Assembly: GCA_024635765.1 (NCBI GenBank) | Contig: JAGXIE010000116.1 | Span: 1-34,729 of the forward strand | Direction of reading: 5' to 3' | Origin: Flavobacteriaceae bacterium | GTDB taxonomy: Bacteria > Bacteroidota > Bacteroidia > Flavobacteriales > Flavobacteriaceae | Length of the DNA stretch: 34,729 nt | Part shown: one piece after another, positions 27,368 to 34,359 of the stretch | Layout: each line of letters begins with the position of its first letter | Position numbering within the stretch: position 1 is the stretch's first letter | Made by a program: the position numbers and the translations under genes | Notes under the pieces: generated by a model | The model's database searches: none | Told to the model about the DNA's origin: nothing | What the model saw: the letters and a program-made list of their open reading frames with translations, nothing else

Positions 27368-27850
27368 ATGAAAAATGCATTTTTTTATTCCATACTCTTG
27401 ATGTTGAGCTTTTCATTGATGTCCTCAAGCTGTTCCTCATCAGACGATAATGGACCAACTCCTAGTGACAATTCAGTGGTGATAGCAGAAGTCACTGCAA
27501 CGGTGGAAACTGGTACGTGGCGAATTACAAATTACATTGATTCTGGACAAAATGAAACCAATGATTATAATGGATATGATTTTACATTTAGTGATAATGG
27601 TGTTTTAACCGCAAATAATGGCACTAACACAATTACCGGCACTTGGTCTGTAACCGATAGCAGTAACAGTACAGATGACAGCAATGATGATATTGATTTT
27701 AATATCTTTTTTCCTGTTCCAGACACTAATGTCTTCGAAGATTTAAACGATGATTGGGACCTTGTAATTTATACCAATACCAAAATTGAGTTGATTGACA
27801 TAAGTGGCGGTAATGGTGGCACAGATACCTTAACATTTGAAATGAATTAG
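27368..27850 (+). CDS. Small lipocalin-like lipoprotein
   Basis: A 160-residue protein with an N-terminal signal peptide and a probable lipid-anchor Cys22 followed by SSSDD, close to the (S)DD-type signal that sends flavobacterial lipoproteins to the cell surface. The lipobox (MSSSC) is loose. The remainder (about 48-160) looks like a small all-beta, lipocalin-type domain: ETGTWRITNYIDSG, YNGYDFTFSDNGVL, TITGTWSVTDSS, NTKIELIDISG. This order matches the C-terminal domain of the preceding lipoprotein, so the two genes are related by duplication of that domain. Gap to the previous gene is 46 bases; probably the same transcript. Function unknown. Confidence 0.78.
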   Translation: MKNAFFYSILLMLSFSLMSSSCSSSDDNGPTPSDNSVVIAEVTATVETGTWRITNYIDSGQNETNDYNGYDFTFSDNGVLTANNGTNTITGTWSVTDSSNSTDDSNDDIDFNIFFPVPDTNVFEDLNDDWDLVIYTNTKIELIDISGGNGGTDTLTFEMN

Positions 27851-27893
27851 AAAAATAGAGTGTTTACCCTCCCCGAATTTTTTGATTAATAGC

Positions 27894-27927
27894 TGAACTG
27901 CTTCAGCCCTAACTCTGAAGCAGTTTA
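27894..27927 (+). terminator. Strong hairpin between lipoprotein and OB-fold genes
   Basis: AACTGCTTCAG (27896-27906) and CTGAAGCAGTT (27915-27925) are perfect 11-base arms around the loop CCCTAACT, extendable by a G-T and a T-A pair. TTTAAATAAAA follows instead of a clean T-run. It most likely ends the lipoprotein transcript, 17 bases before the next gene's ATG, or it attenuates or processes a longer message. Confidence 0.55.
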
Positions 27928-27943
27928 AATAAAACAAAAGATT

Positions 27944-28321
27944 ATGAAAAAGTGGATTGCAATCATTGTGCTGATACTTATCGTTGTGATTGGCTACAAT
28001 TACATCTATCAGGACCATCGAAATATAAGTAGTGAAGCACCAGAATTTGAATTGAATGCCATTTCTATAAAAAATGAATTTGCATCCAATAGTGTGGCAA
28101 GCGAAAAAAAATATCTTAATAAAACTGTCGCTATTCTTGGAGAGGTTTCTGATAGTAGCGATAAAGAAATCACCCTAAACTCGAGTGTTTTCTGTCAACT
28201 GATCGATAGTTTAAAAGAGCCATTGAAAATGGATTCACAAATAAAAATCAAAGGACGCGTCATAGGCTATGATGATTTGTTGGAACAAGTCAAATTAGAC
28301 CAGTGTATAATTATTAATTAA
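27944..28321 (+). CDS. OB-fold (tRNA_anti-like) membrane-anchored protein
   Basis: A 125-residue protein with one N-terminal membrane helix (about 4-22, WIAIIVLILIVVIGYNYIY) and a small OB-fold domain of the tRNA_anti-like type: YLNKTVAILGEVSDSSDKEI, then SSVFCQLID and IKIKGRVIGYDDLLEQVKLD. Despite the family name there is no reason to expect tRNA binding; such domains sit in the envelope of Bacteroidota and their ligand is unknown. Two Cys (in VFCQL and LDQCII) could form a disulfide. It is the first gene after the 27894 hairpin and is 19 bases upstream of the cupredoxin gene, so it probably starts that operon. Confidence 0.78.
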   Translation: MKKWIAIIVLILIVVIGYNYIYQDHRNISSEAPEFELNAISIKNEFASNSVASEKKYLNKTVAILGEVSDSSDKEITLNSSVFCQLIDSLKEPLKMDSQIKIKGRVIGYDDLLEQVKLDQCIIIN

Positions 28322-28340
28322 TCTTTAAAGACCATTTATT

Positions 28341-28934
28341 ATGAAAAAACAATTACTTATTGCATTTACATTTTTAGGAATATTAACAGTAAGTGCTCAG
28401 ACAACTCACAATTTAGACTGGTTTGCAGGAATCGGGTCAAACGTCGATTTAACTATTGAAACTGGTGACACTGTAATTTGGACCTGGACAAGCCCAAATC
28501 ACACCGTTGAAAATGACCCTAGCGGAAGTTCTGTGGAAACTTTTAACAGTGGCGTTTTGGCCCCGAACGGCTCCACTTTCTCACACACGTTCACCGTTGT
28601 AGGCTCCAATGATTATTACTGCGGCATCCATGGAGCTGCAAGTATGTCCGGTACAATCACAGTCGAGGATATTTTAGGTGTCGATGAAAATGAATTGAAA
28701 TTATTTACCATAGTTTCCAATCCTGTGACCGATATGCTTGTTGTGGAATTCCCTCAAGTACTCACCGGCGTCAAATTGACAATTCACGATTTGTTGGGTA
28801 AGAATGTTTTCAACCAAACATTTAATGAAAATCAAACAATCAATGTTAACGTTTCTGAGTTCAATCGTGGTCTCTATCTTATTTCCATTGAATCAGAAAA
28901 CAAAAAACAAACTCAGCGTTTTATAAAAATTTAA
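28341..28934 (+). CDS. Cupredoxin (plastocyanin/azurin-like) with T9SS sorting domain
   Basis: A 197-residue secreted blue-copper protein. A signal peptide (ending VSAQ, about residue 20) precedes a plastocyanin-like domain with all four type-1 copper ligands: His54 (SPNHTVEND), Cys94, His97 and Met102 in YYCGIHGAASM, i.e. C-x2-H-x4-M. Residues about 117-197 form a type A T9SS C-terminal sorting domain (FTIVSNPVTDMLVVEF, HDLLGKNVF, RGLYLISIESE, KI end), so the protein should cross the outer membrane and be released or anchored at the surface. It abuts the DUF5777 barrel gene with no gap and is near a cytochrome gene, which suggests an electron-transfer role. Copper binding is predicted from residues only. 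Confidence 0.9.
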   Translation: MKKQLLIAFTFLGILTVSAQTTHNLDWFAGIGSNVDLTIETGDTVIWTWTSPNHTVENDPSGSSVETFNSGVLAPNGSTFSHTFTVVGSNDYYCGIHGAASMSGTITVEDILGVDENELKLFTIVSNPVTDMLVVEFPQVLTGVKLTIHDLLGKNVFNQTFNENQTINVNVSEFNRGLYLISIESENKKQTQRFIKI

Positions 28935-29783
28935 ATGAAGTATTTAATCTACATCCTTTTTTGCATTCCCAGTGTATTGTTTTCTCAAGACGATTTGCTT
29001 GCGGAAATCGATGTGGATTCTATTCAAAACGACTATGCAATTGCTGCCTTCAAAGGCTTGAAAATCGTCAACTTTGAATCCACAAAACTAGTCGCTAAGA
29101 AAGAATTGACCTTTGTAGTTTCTCATCGATTCGGAAGCATTGAAAACGGGTTTGACAGCTTTTTTGGATTAGATGATGCAGTGACTCGATTAAATTTTAT
29201 ATTTGGCATTACCGATGGATTTAATGTTAGTGTATCCAGAAGTTCTTTTCAGCAAATTTATGAATCCGCTATAAAATATCGAATTGCAAGGCAAGTTAAT
29301 AATGGATTTCCATTCACCATTGTTGGATATCATTCGGTATTGATCAATACTGCTTTGGAAAAAGATAATCTTCCAAAACTAGAGTTCAAACATCGCGTGG
29401 GCTATACAACACAATTACTGATTTCGAGAAAAGTAAGTACGAAATTATCTCTTGAACTAGCTCCAACATATTTTCATGATAACTATGTTGCTTTGGACAG
29501 CCAAGATAACTCGCAGTTTGCAATGGGTTTTGGAGGTCGTTACAAACTTGGAAAACGCTGGTCTTTAAATGCGGATTACGGTTGGCATCTCAACCGATCG
29601 AGTGATTCACCTTTTAAAAATCCAATATCCATTGGAATAGATTTAGAAACTGGCGGTCATGTGTTCCAAATGCATTTTACTAATGCGCAAGCCATGAATA
29701 CCAATGGTTTTTTAGGTCAGACAGCAGGTGATTGGGGTGACGGTAATATTTATTTTGGATTTAATTTGAGCCGTGTTTTTTGA
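28935..29783 (+). CDS. DUF5777-type outer-membrane beta-barrel protein
   Basis: A 282-residue protein with a signal peptide (ending VLFSQ, about 18) and alternating hydrophobic/polar strands ending in an aromatic residue (NLSRVF), as in outer-membrane barrels. LTFVVSHRFGSIENGFDSFF and GRYKLGKRWSLNADYGWHLN are typical of the family I know as DUF5777, found in Bacteroidota beside cytochromes and YceI proteins as far as I recall. About 260 mature residues would allow a barrel of roughly 10-14 strands, so it could be a narrow porin or a sheath for a redox protein. It begins at the base after the cupredoxin stop. Confidence 0.83.
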   Translation: MKYLIYILFCIPSVLFSQDDLLAEIDVDSIQNDYAIAAFKGLKIVNFESTKLVAKKELTFVVSHRFGSIENGFDSFFGLDDAVTRLNFIFGITDGFNVSVSRSSFQQIYESAIKYRIARQVNNGFPFTIVGYHSVLINTALEKDNLPKLEFKHRVGYTTQLLISRKVSTKLSLELAPTYFHDNYVALDSQDNSQFAMGFGGRYKLGKRWSLNADYGWHLNRSSDSPFKNPISIGIDLETGGHVFQMHFTNAQAMNTNGFLGQTAGDWGDGNIYFGFNLSRVF

Positions 29784-29793
29784 AAAATATGCT

Positions 29794-30159
29794 ATGAAAA
29801 AGAAAAATATATATCCTATTTATGCGATTTTGATAGTTCTGTTTGGTTGCACCAATGCAAGTGAAAATGATTTAATCGACCAAACAGAATTACCAGAATT
29901 GGTAACATTTGTAAACGACGTTCAACCCATCATCAATAACAATTGCATCAGTTGTCATACCAATCCACCGGAAAATGGAGCACCAATGCCTTTGCTCACC
30001 TATGACAATGTGAAAGAGGCGGTTCAAAATAGAGGATTAATAAATCGTATTTCTTCCCAAGATTTAAGCTTTTTGATGCCGCTTGGAGGCCCAAGATTGC
30101 CACAAAACCTTATTGATACAGTCATTCAGTGGGAAGCTGACGGATTGTTGGAAGATTAA
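29794..30159 (+). CDS. Mono-haem c-type cytochrome lipoprotein
   Basis: A 121-residue lipoprotein with lipobox LFGC (Cys19) and one haem c site, CISCH (Cys51, Cys54, His55). The probable sixth ligand is Met95 in FLMPLGGP, giving a low-spin His/Met cytochrome. Residues after Cys19 (TNASEND) lack an acidic cluster directly at +2, so it may stay on the periplasmic side, unlike the surface-type lipoproteins upstream. The longer frame opens with GTG inside the barrel gene; I chose the ATG at 29794, ten bases after the barrel stop. The presumed partners are the barrel and the cupredoxin. Confidence 0.87.
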   Translation: MKKKNIYPIYAILIVLFGCTNASENDLIDQTELPELVTFVNDVQPIINNNCISCHTNPPENGAPMPLLTYDNVKEAVQNRGLINRISSQDLSFLMPLGGPRLPQNLIDTVIQWEADGLLED

Positions 30160-30175
30160 TTAAAATTAAAGAATC

Positions 30176-30718
30176 ATGAAAGCATTACTGATTGCAATAC
30201 TTTTTATAAGCCTCAATTGCTTCACCCAGACAAAACACATCACCAAGACAGGCAGTGTCAATTTTGAAGCTTCGGTTCCTTCGTTTGAAGAAGTGGCGGC
30301 AAAAAACAGTTCGGTCACTGCCATCATCAATACTGAAAATGGTGAAATTGCTGCTTTGGCTCTTGTGAAAGCGTTTCGGTTTAAAAACGCATTAATGGAG
30401 GAGCATTTTAACGAAAACTATGCCGAATCACATAAATTTCCAAAAGCCACATTCGAAGGGAGTATTGAAGGGTTTTCTTTAGATCAGCTGTCTCATAAGA
30501 AAAAACCATTTAAAATCAAGGGACAACTCACTTTTCATGGTGCAACCAAAGAGATTACTGATTGCGTTGCCAATATTTCAAAAATCGAAAAAGGCATTTT
30601 AATGGAAGGTAGTTTCAAGGTCATGGCTTCCGATTTTGGAATTGAAATCCCTGGTGTGGTTAGGAATAAAATTGCAGAAGATATTTTGGTTGGTTTTAGT
30701 TTTGAACTTTCTAATTAA
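30176..30718 (+). CDS. YceI family periplasmic protein
   Basis: A 180-residue secreted protein with a signal peptide (ending NCFTQ, about 18) and a YceI lipocalin-like barrel: GSVNFEASVPSFEEVAAKNS at the start, the SHKFPKATFEGS and PFKIKGQLTFHGATKEITD blocks, and FKVMASDFGIEIPGVV. Characterised YceI-fold proteins bind isoprenoids such as polyprenyl pyrophosphate or quinones in a hydrophobic tunnel, so a quinone- or lipid-binding role next to the cytochrome is possible. It is the last gene of the run, 16 bases after the cytochrome. Confidence 0.9.
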   Translation: MKALLIAILFISLNCFTQTKHITKTGSVNFEASVPSFEEVAAKNSSVTAIINTENGEIAALALVKAFRFKNALMEEHFNENYAESHKFPKATFEGSIEGFSLDQLSHKKKPFKIKGQLTFHGATKEITDCVANISKIEKGILMEGSFKVMASDFGIEIPGVVRNKIAEDILVGFSFELSN

Positions 30719-31081
30719 CTAATGACAAAATAACGACATCGATTCGTTTTCCTAAAATTTCTTTGTTTTCTCCACAATTTCAATTAATGAGTTTAGCGTA
30801 CTTACTAATCAAAAATATTTAAATAGAATATATACCCCATTTTTATCGATTTTTGACTCGATAAAAGCATGCAAACTCAATGACAACGATACTCCCAATG
30901 ACGATTGGATTCTTGATGATGAGCCTTTGAGGTGGGCACTCCTGTTTGCATAAAGATAGGTAAAGCAATAGCAATTTTGCTAGTTTAACGAATAAAGAAG
31001 TTGTTTGTGGGATTTTTAATATCTGTACTTGATATTATATTATTTTCCAAAAATTAGTAGGGCATTAATTAATGACTATTC
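30719..31081. other. Intergenic region between yceI and luxR
   Basis: 363 bases without a recognised gene. It contains an inverted repeat (30841-30866) and a frame open from about 30756 to 30953 without an ATG at its start, which reads ...CKLNDNDTPNDDWILDDEP... This Asp/Asn-rich stretch could be the remnant of a calcium-binding-type repeat gene, but it is too short to decide. I find no exact TAnnTTTG box for luxR. Confidence 0.45.
30841..30866. repeat. Inverted repeat downstream of yceI
   Basis: TTTTATCGA and TCGATAAAA are perfect 9-base arms around the loop TTTTTGAC. The stem is AT-rich and not followed by a T-run on either strand, so a terminator role is possible but weak. Confidence 0.45.
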
Positions 31082-31858
31082 ATGGAATCACAAGAAATTA
31101 GAGGGCTTTATCGTGAGATATTTAAATCGTATTATAAACCTTCTTTAGAAGAGCACATCAGAAAGATGATGGAGCTGGATGCCTATTTACCATATAGTTC
31201 TACATTTTTTTGTGTAACCAACACCCAGAATTTAAGTTTTGAGTACATCAGTAAAAATATGCACGCTTGTTTGGGGCTAAATATGGAAGATCTTAAAGAA
31301 AAGGGTATGCGGTATTTTTGGAGCCGTATGCATCCCGATGATATTGAAATATGGTTGCAAGCTATGAATCATTTGATGGATTTTACACTTGCTGAAATTC
31401 CAGAGGAGAAGCGAAAACGGATGAGCTATACCTGGAATTACCGATTGAAAAATGCCGCAGGTACGTATGTCAATATTATTCAAAACACGACACCTCTTGA
31501 GTTTGACACAGCCATGAAGCCTATTATTGGACTAGCGCATTATACCGTTCTTAATACTGATATCAAATTGACACTTCCCATCATGGCGACCGCCAAATTG
31601 CTCAATGACGAGGATGTTTATGAGACAAAGTACTTTAATAACTTTTCGCAGAAGCTACTTTCTGATGACGTAAGTAATCGGGAACGTGATATCATTAGAT
31701 TGCTGGCGCTGGATTATTCGAGTAAGGATATTGCCGAGAAACTACATATCAGTTCTAATACAGTGGATACGCATCGGCGTAATATTTTAAAAAAACTAAA
31801 GATTTCGTCTACCGGTGAATTAATTGGGATGTTGAAAACCAATACATTGTTTTTGTAA
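31082..31858 (+). CDS. LuxR-type regulator with PAS-like sensor domain
   Basis: A 258-residue transcriptional regulator. The N-terminal 160 residues look like a PAS fold (FFCVTNTQNLSFEYISKNM; MRYFWSRMHPDDIEIW; TWNYRLKNAAGTYVNI), in the style of flavobacterial PAS/LuxR proteins. The C-terminal LuxR helix-turn-helix is at about 195-255 (SNRERDIIRLLALDYSSKDI; SNTVDTHRRNILKKL). There is no phosphoreceiver domain, so activation by a small ligand or cofactor is more likely than by a kinase. It stands 363 bases after yceI and may be monocistronic. Whether it controls the upstream genes is unknown. Confidence 0.88.
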   Translation: MESQEIRGLYREIFKSYYKPSLEEHIRKMMELDAYLPYSSTFFCVTNTQNLSFEYISKNMHACLGLNMEDLKEKGMRYFWSRMHPDDIEIWLQAMNHLMDFTLAEIPEEKRKRMSYTWNYRLKNAAGTYVNIIQNTTPLEFDTAMKPIIGLAHYTVLNTDIKLTLPIMATAKLLNDEDVYETKYFNNFSQKLLSDDVSNRERDIIRLLALDYSSKDIAEKLHISSNTVDTHRRNILKKLKISSTGELIGMLKTNTLFL

Positions 31859-31943
31859 ATTACTGATTACCATATATAAACACTATAATTACAGCAATCT
31901 TTCGCCGTGTGCATTTAATCGATGATTTTAGCATGTTACTCTA

Positions 31944-31962
31944 AATACTCAAATTGAGTATT
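31944..31962. repeat. 19-base palindrome
   Basis: AATACTCAA-A-TTGAGTATT is a perfect palindrome with one central base, 86 bases after the luxR stop. It is a possible operator for a dimeric regulator or a small hairpin. Confidence 0.5.
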
Positions 31963-32026
31963 GTACAAGGAATTAATAATCTACAATTTTACAAGGCTAT
32001 TAATTACTTTTAGGGATGTTTATGTT

Positions 32027-32076
32027 AAAGCCTGTTTTCTATTTGTTATTTTTTAATGAATATTAGACGGGCTTTT
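32027..32076 (+). terminator. Terminator-like hairpin after luxR
   Basis: AAAGCCTGT (32027-32035) pairs with ACGGGCTTT (32067-32075), with one T-G wobble. The loop is about 31 bases, long for a terminator, and TTTTACTTTATATTTTTT follows. This may be the end of the luxR transcript. Confidence 0.42.
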
Positions 32077-32206
32077 ACTTTATATTTTTTAATTTACTTT
32101 CCCGGCTTTTATAATACCTTGTCTTGGATACAGTGAATGTTGTTCAAGGCAAAGACATGGCTTCCGAAAGAGTTGTTAAATATTAACTTTATTGATATTT
32201 AAATAT

Positions 32207-32241
32207 AAATACCCTTCAGGATTTTGAAGGGTATTTTTTTT
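32207..32241 (+). terminator. Strong Rho-independent terminator, orphan
   Basis: AAATACCCTTCA (32207-32218) and TGAAGGGTATTT (32225-32236) form a perfect 12-bp stem with loop GGATTT, followed by five more T residues. It points rightward, but the nearest rightward gene (luxR) ends 350 bases earlier. Confidence 0.72.
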
Positions 32242-32326
32242 ATTTCTTGATGCAAAGATGTTAAAAATTGATAATGATGAAATTCTTATATGTCTTAAAT
32301 GAAGATAAGGGTTATAAACCAAGTAA

Positions 32327-32572
32327 AAAAATGTTTTAGGGGTGAAAGCTGAAGCGTTTATCAACTATGAGGAATGCATCTGGAGCCATGAAGAAAACAC
32401 CTTTGAATCATCAGATAGTTTACTTTATCCTCATCAAAATAATGGAAACCCAATTTATAGTAAATCCTTATTTGACGATAGATTGTTAATTTCGAGCTCT
32501 GAATCAGCCTCAAAATTTCCTGGATATATTGATGGAGCAGTCCATTCAGTGAATAGCACTGCTAAAAAATAA
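32327..32572 (+). pseudogene. C-terminal remnant of a flavin amine oxidase
   Basis: An open frame of about 80 codons with no ATG start (GTG at 32342). Its end, SSSESASKFPGYIDGAVHSV, matches the pattern of the conserved C-terminal FAD-binding motif of flavin-containing amine oxidases (AGTE(T/S)A..(F/W)(P/S)GY(M/I)(D/E)GAV.S). The earlier part (YEECIWSHEENTF, then YPHQNNGNPIY) fits the segment before that motif. The upstream 350 or more residues of such an enzyme are absent: the preceding DNA is stop-rich and contains a terminator. AGTE has become SSSE. I read it as a decayed fragment rather than a working gene; identification is from motif memory. Confidence 0.5.
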
Positions 32573-32640
32573 TGAAAATCTTGGATTTACTAGATCAATT
32601 CCTTCGTCGAAAAGCAGGGTTGACAGAAGAAGGTATTTAA
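32572..32640 (+). other. 22-codon frame coupled to amine oxidase remnant
   Basis: An ATG overlaps the remnant's stop (TAATG) and opens 22 codons, beginning MKILDLLDQFLRRKAGLTEE, to the TAA at 32638. The end is 11 bases from the fhs stop on the other strand. It could be the remnant of a gene that once followed the oxidase; I do not recognise it, and it may be chance. Confidence 0.25.
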
Positions 32641-32651
32641 AACTGTAATAT

Positions 32652-34319
32652 TTAGAATAAGCCTTCAATAGTACCACTCTCATCAATCGTAATCTTCTCG
32701 GCGGAAGGAGTAGCAGGTAATCCGGGCATACGCAAAATGTTTCCGGCTATAGGAATAATAAACCCTGCGCCAGTTGCTATTTCAAACTCTCTGATATGAA
32801 TATCAAAGTGTTCCGGACGGCCCAAACGCTTTTCATCATCACTTAAACTTTTTTGGGTTTTGGCTATACAGACCGGTAAATTTCCATATCCCATAGATTC
32901 ATATTTACGTAATTGCGAACTTGCCTGATTACTTAATATCACGTGGTCCGCTCCATAAATGGTTTGACAAATCTTTTCCATTTTACTGCGTACACTTTCA
33001 TCGAGACTGTATGTTGGGGAAAAATCTTTTGTACAAGTTTTCACCGCCTTAATAACTTCTTCGGCCAGATCTAAACACCCTTCTCCACCTTTTTCCCAAC
33101 CATAGCTCAGAGCTACGGGAATTCCCATTTTTTTACAATGAGCCACCACGACTTGCATTTCAGCTTCAGTATCAGTTTTAAAAGCGTTCAATGAAACAAC
33201 GATTGGAATTCCAAAACTTCTTAGACTGGAGATATGTCGTTCTAAATTGGGTAGCCCTTCCCTAACTGCTTCGACATTTTCTTGAGTAATTTCACTTAAT
33301 GGTTGGCCACCATGATATTTTAATGCTCTTATGGTAGCGACCAAGACAATGGTCTTGGGAGAAATTCCAGCGGCTCGACATTTGATATTCATAAACTTTT
33401 CTGCACCTAAATCGGCTCCAAATCCCGCTTCAGTTATGGTATAATCACTTAAAGTCATCCCCATTTTTGTCGCAATGATAGAGTTAGTTCCCTGTGCAAT
33501 ATTTGCAAATGGTCCGCCATGTATAATGGCAGGATTTCCTTCCAGTGTTTGAACCAAATTCGGTTTTATAGCATCTTTTAATAGCACTGCCATTGCACTA
33601 TGTGCATTTAATTCTTTTGCATACACAGCCTTTCCTTCCCAAGTATCACCTATATAGATATTCCCACATTTTTCTTTTAGGTCTTCTAAATCGGAAGCTA
33701 AACATAAAATCGCCATAATTTCAGAGGCTGCCGTTATATTAAACCCAGTTTCTCGTGGAATCCCGCCAGCTTTTCCTCCAAGTGCGGCCACAATATTTCT
33801 CAATCCACGATCATTCATATCCATACACCGTTTCCAACTTACCGATCTAGGATCGATACCAAGACTTCTCGATTTACTTTGTATGTTATTTTCTATGAGG
33901 GCAGAAAGAAGATTGTTGGCTTTTTCAATAGCATGAAAATCACCTGTAAAATGCAGGTTAATGTCTACCATAGGAATTACCTGACTCCAACCACCTCCTG
34001 CAGCGCCACCTTTAATGCCAAATACGGGTCCCAAACTAGGTTCCCGTATGACCACAACTGCATTCTTATTTAAACGATTGAACGCATCGCCCAGCCCTAT
34101 GGAAGTTGTTGTTTTTCCTTCGCCAGCGGGAGTAGGTGTGATTGCAGTCACCAATATAAGATTACTCCGTTTTAATTTAACTTCATCAATAATGTGCAAA
34201 GGTATTTTTGCCTTATCATTACCGTAGTACTCCAACTTCTCTTCAGGAATTAACAATTGCGCTGCAACTTTTTTAATATGTATAGGGGTAACGCTTTGTG
34301 CAATTTGTATATCTGTCAT
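32652..34319 (-). CDS. fhs: Formate--tetrahydrofolate ligase
   Basis: ATP-dependent 10-formyltetrahydrofolate synthetase, feeding formate into the one-carbon pool for purine and other syntheses. The 555 residues start MTDIQIAQSVTPIHI and carry the nucleotide-binding loop TPTPAGEGKTTTSIGL at 61-76, EPSLGPVFGIKGGAAGGG, and the conserved end LRMPGLPATPSAEKITID. Length fits the usual of about 556. The longest frame extends to 34397 without family resemblance, so I chose the ATG at 34319. It lies 40 bases after the DoxX-type gene on the same strand. Confidence 0.96.
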   Translation of the reverse strand: MTDIQIAQSVTPIHIKKVAAQLLIPEEKLEYYGNDKAKIPLHIIDEVKLKRSNLILVTAITPTPAGEGKTTTSIGLGDAFNRLNKNAVVVIREPSLGPVFGIKGGAAGGGWSQVIPMVDINLHFTGDFHAIEKANNLLSALIENNIQSKSRSLGIDPRSVSWKRCMDMNDRGLRNIVAALGGKAGGIPRETGFNITAASEIMAILCLASDLEDLKEKCGNIYIGDTWEGKAVYAKELNAHSAMAVLLKDAIKPNLVQTLEGNPAIIHGGPFANIAQGTNSIIATKMGMTLSDYTITEAGFGADLGAEKFMNIKCRAAGISPKTIVLVATIRALKYHGGQPLSEITQENVEAVREGLPNLERHISSLRSFGIPIVVSLNAFKTDTEAEMQVVVAHCKKMGIPVALSYGWEKGGEGCLDLAEEVIKAVKTCTKDFSPTYSLDESVRSKMEKICQTIYGADHVILSNQASSQLRKYESMGYGNLPVCIAKTQKSLSDDEKRLGRPEHFDIHIREFEIATGAGFIIPIAGNILRMPGLPATPSAEKITIDESGTIEGLF

Positions 34320-34359
34320 AAAATTAATTTCTTTTTCGAAACGGAATAAAAAATTAATT

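Larger units (their letters stand above)
31859..32326. other. Non-coding stretch with palindrome and two terminator-like hairpins
   Basis: Nearly 470 AT-rich bases with no convincing reading frame on the plus strand. It holds a 19-base palindrome (31944-31962), a first terminator-like hairpin (32027-32076) about 170 bases after luxR, and a second, strong terminator (32207-32241). The second one has no gene ending near it, so a short RNA could be encoded between the two hairpins or from a promoter in this region. No exact TAnnTTTG box was found. Confidence 0.45.

Noticed and set aside
29773-29793. GTG start extending the cytochrome lipoprotein by seven codons
   Set aside because: Overlaps the barrel gene end and would spoil the lipoprotein signal peptide; the ATG at 29794 gives a normal one.
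31859-32326. Possible tRNA or CRISPR in the long non-coding stretch
   Set aside because: No cloverleaf-compatible arms with a T-loop GTTC motif and no evenly spaced repeats were seen.
32176-32364. 62-codon minus-strand frame
   Set aside because: Runs across the strong terminator hairpin, and its composition is not protein-like compared with the plus-strand amine oxidase remnant it overlaps.
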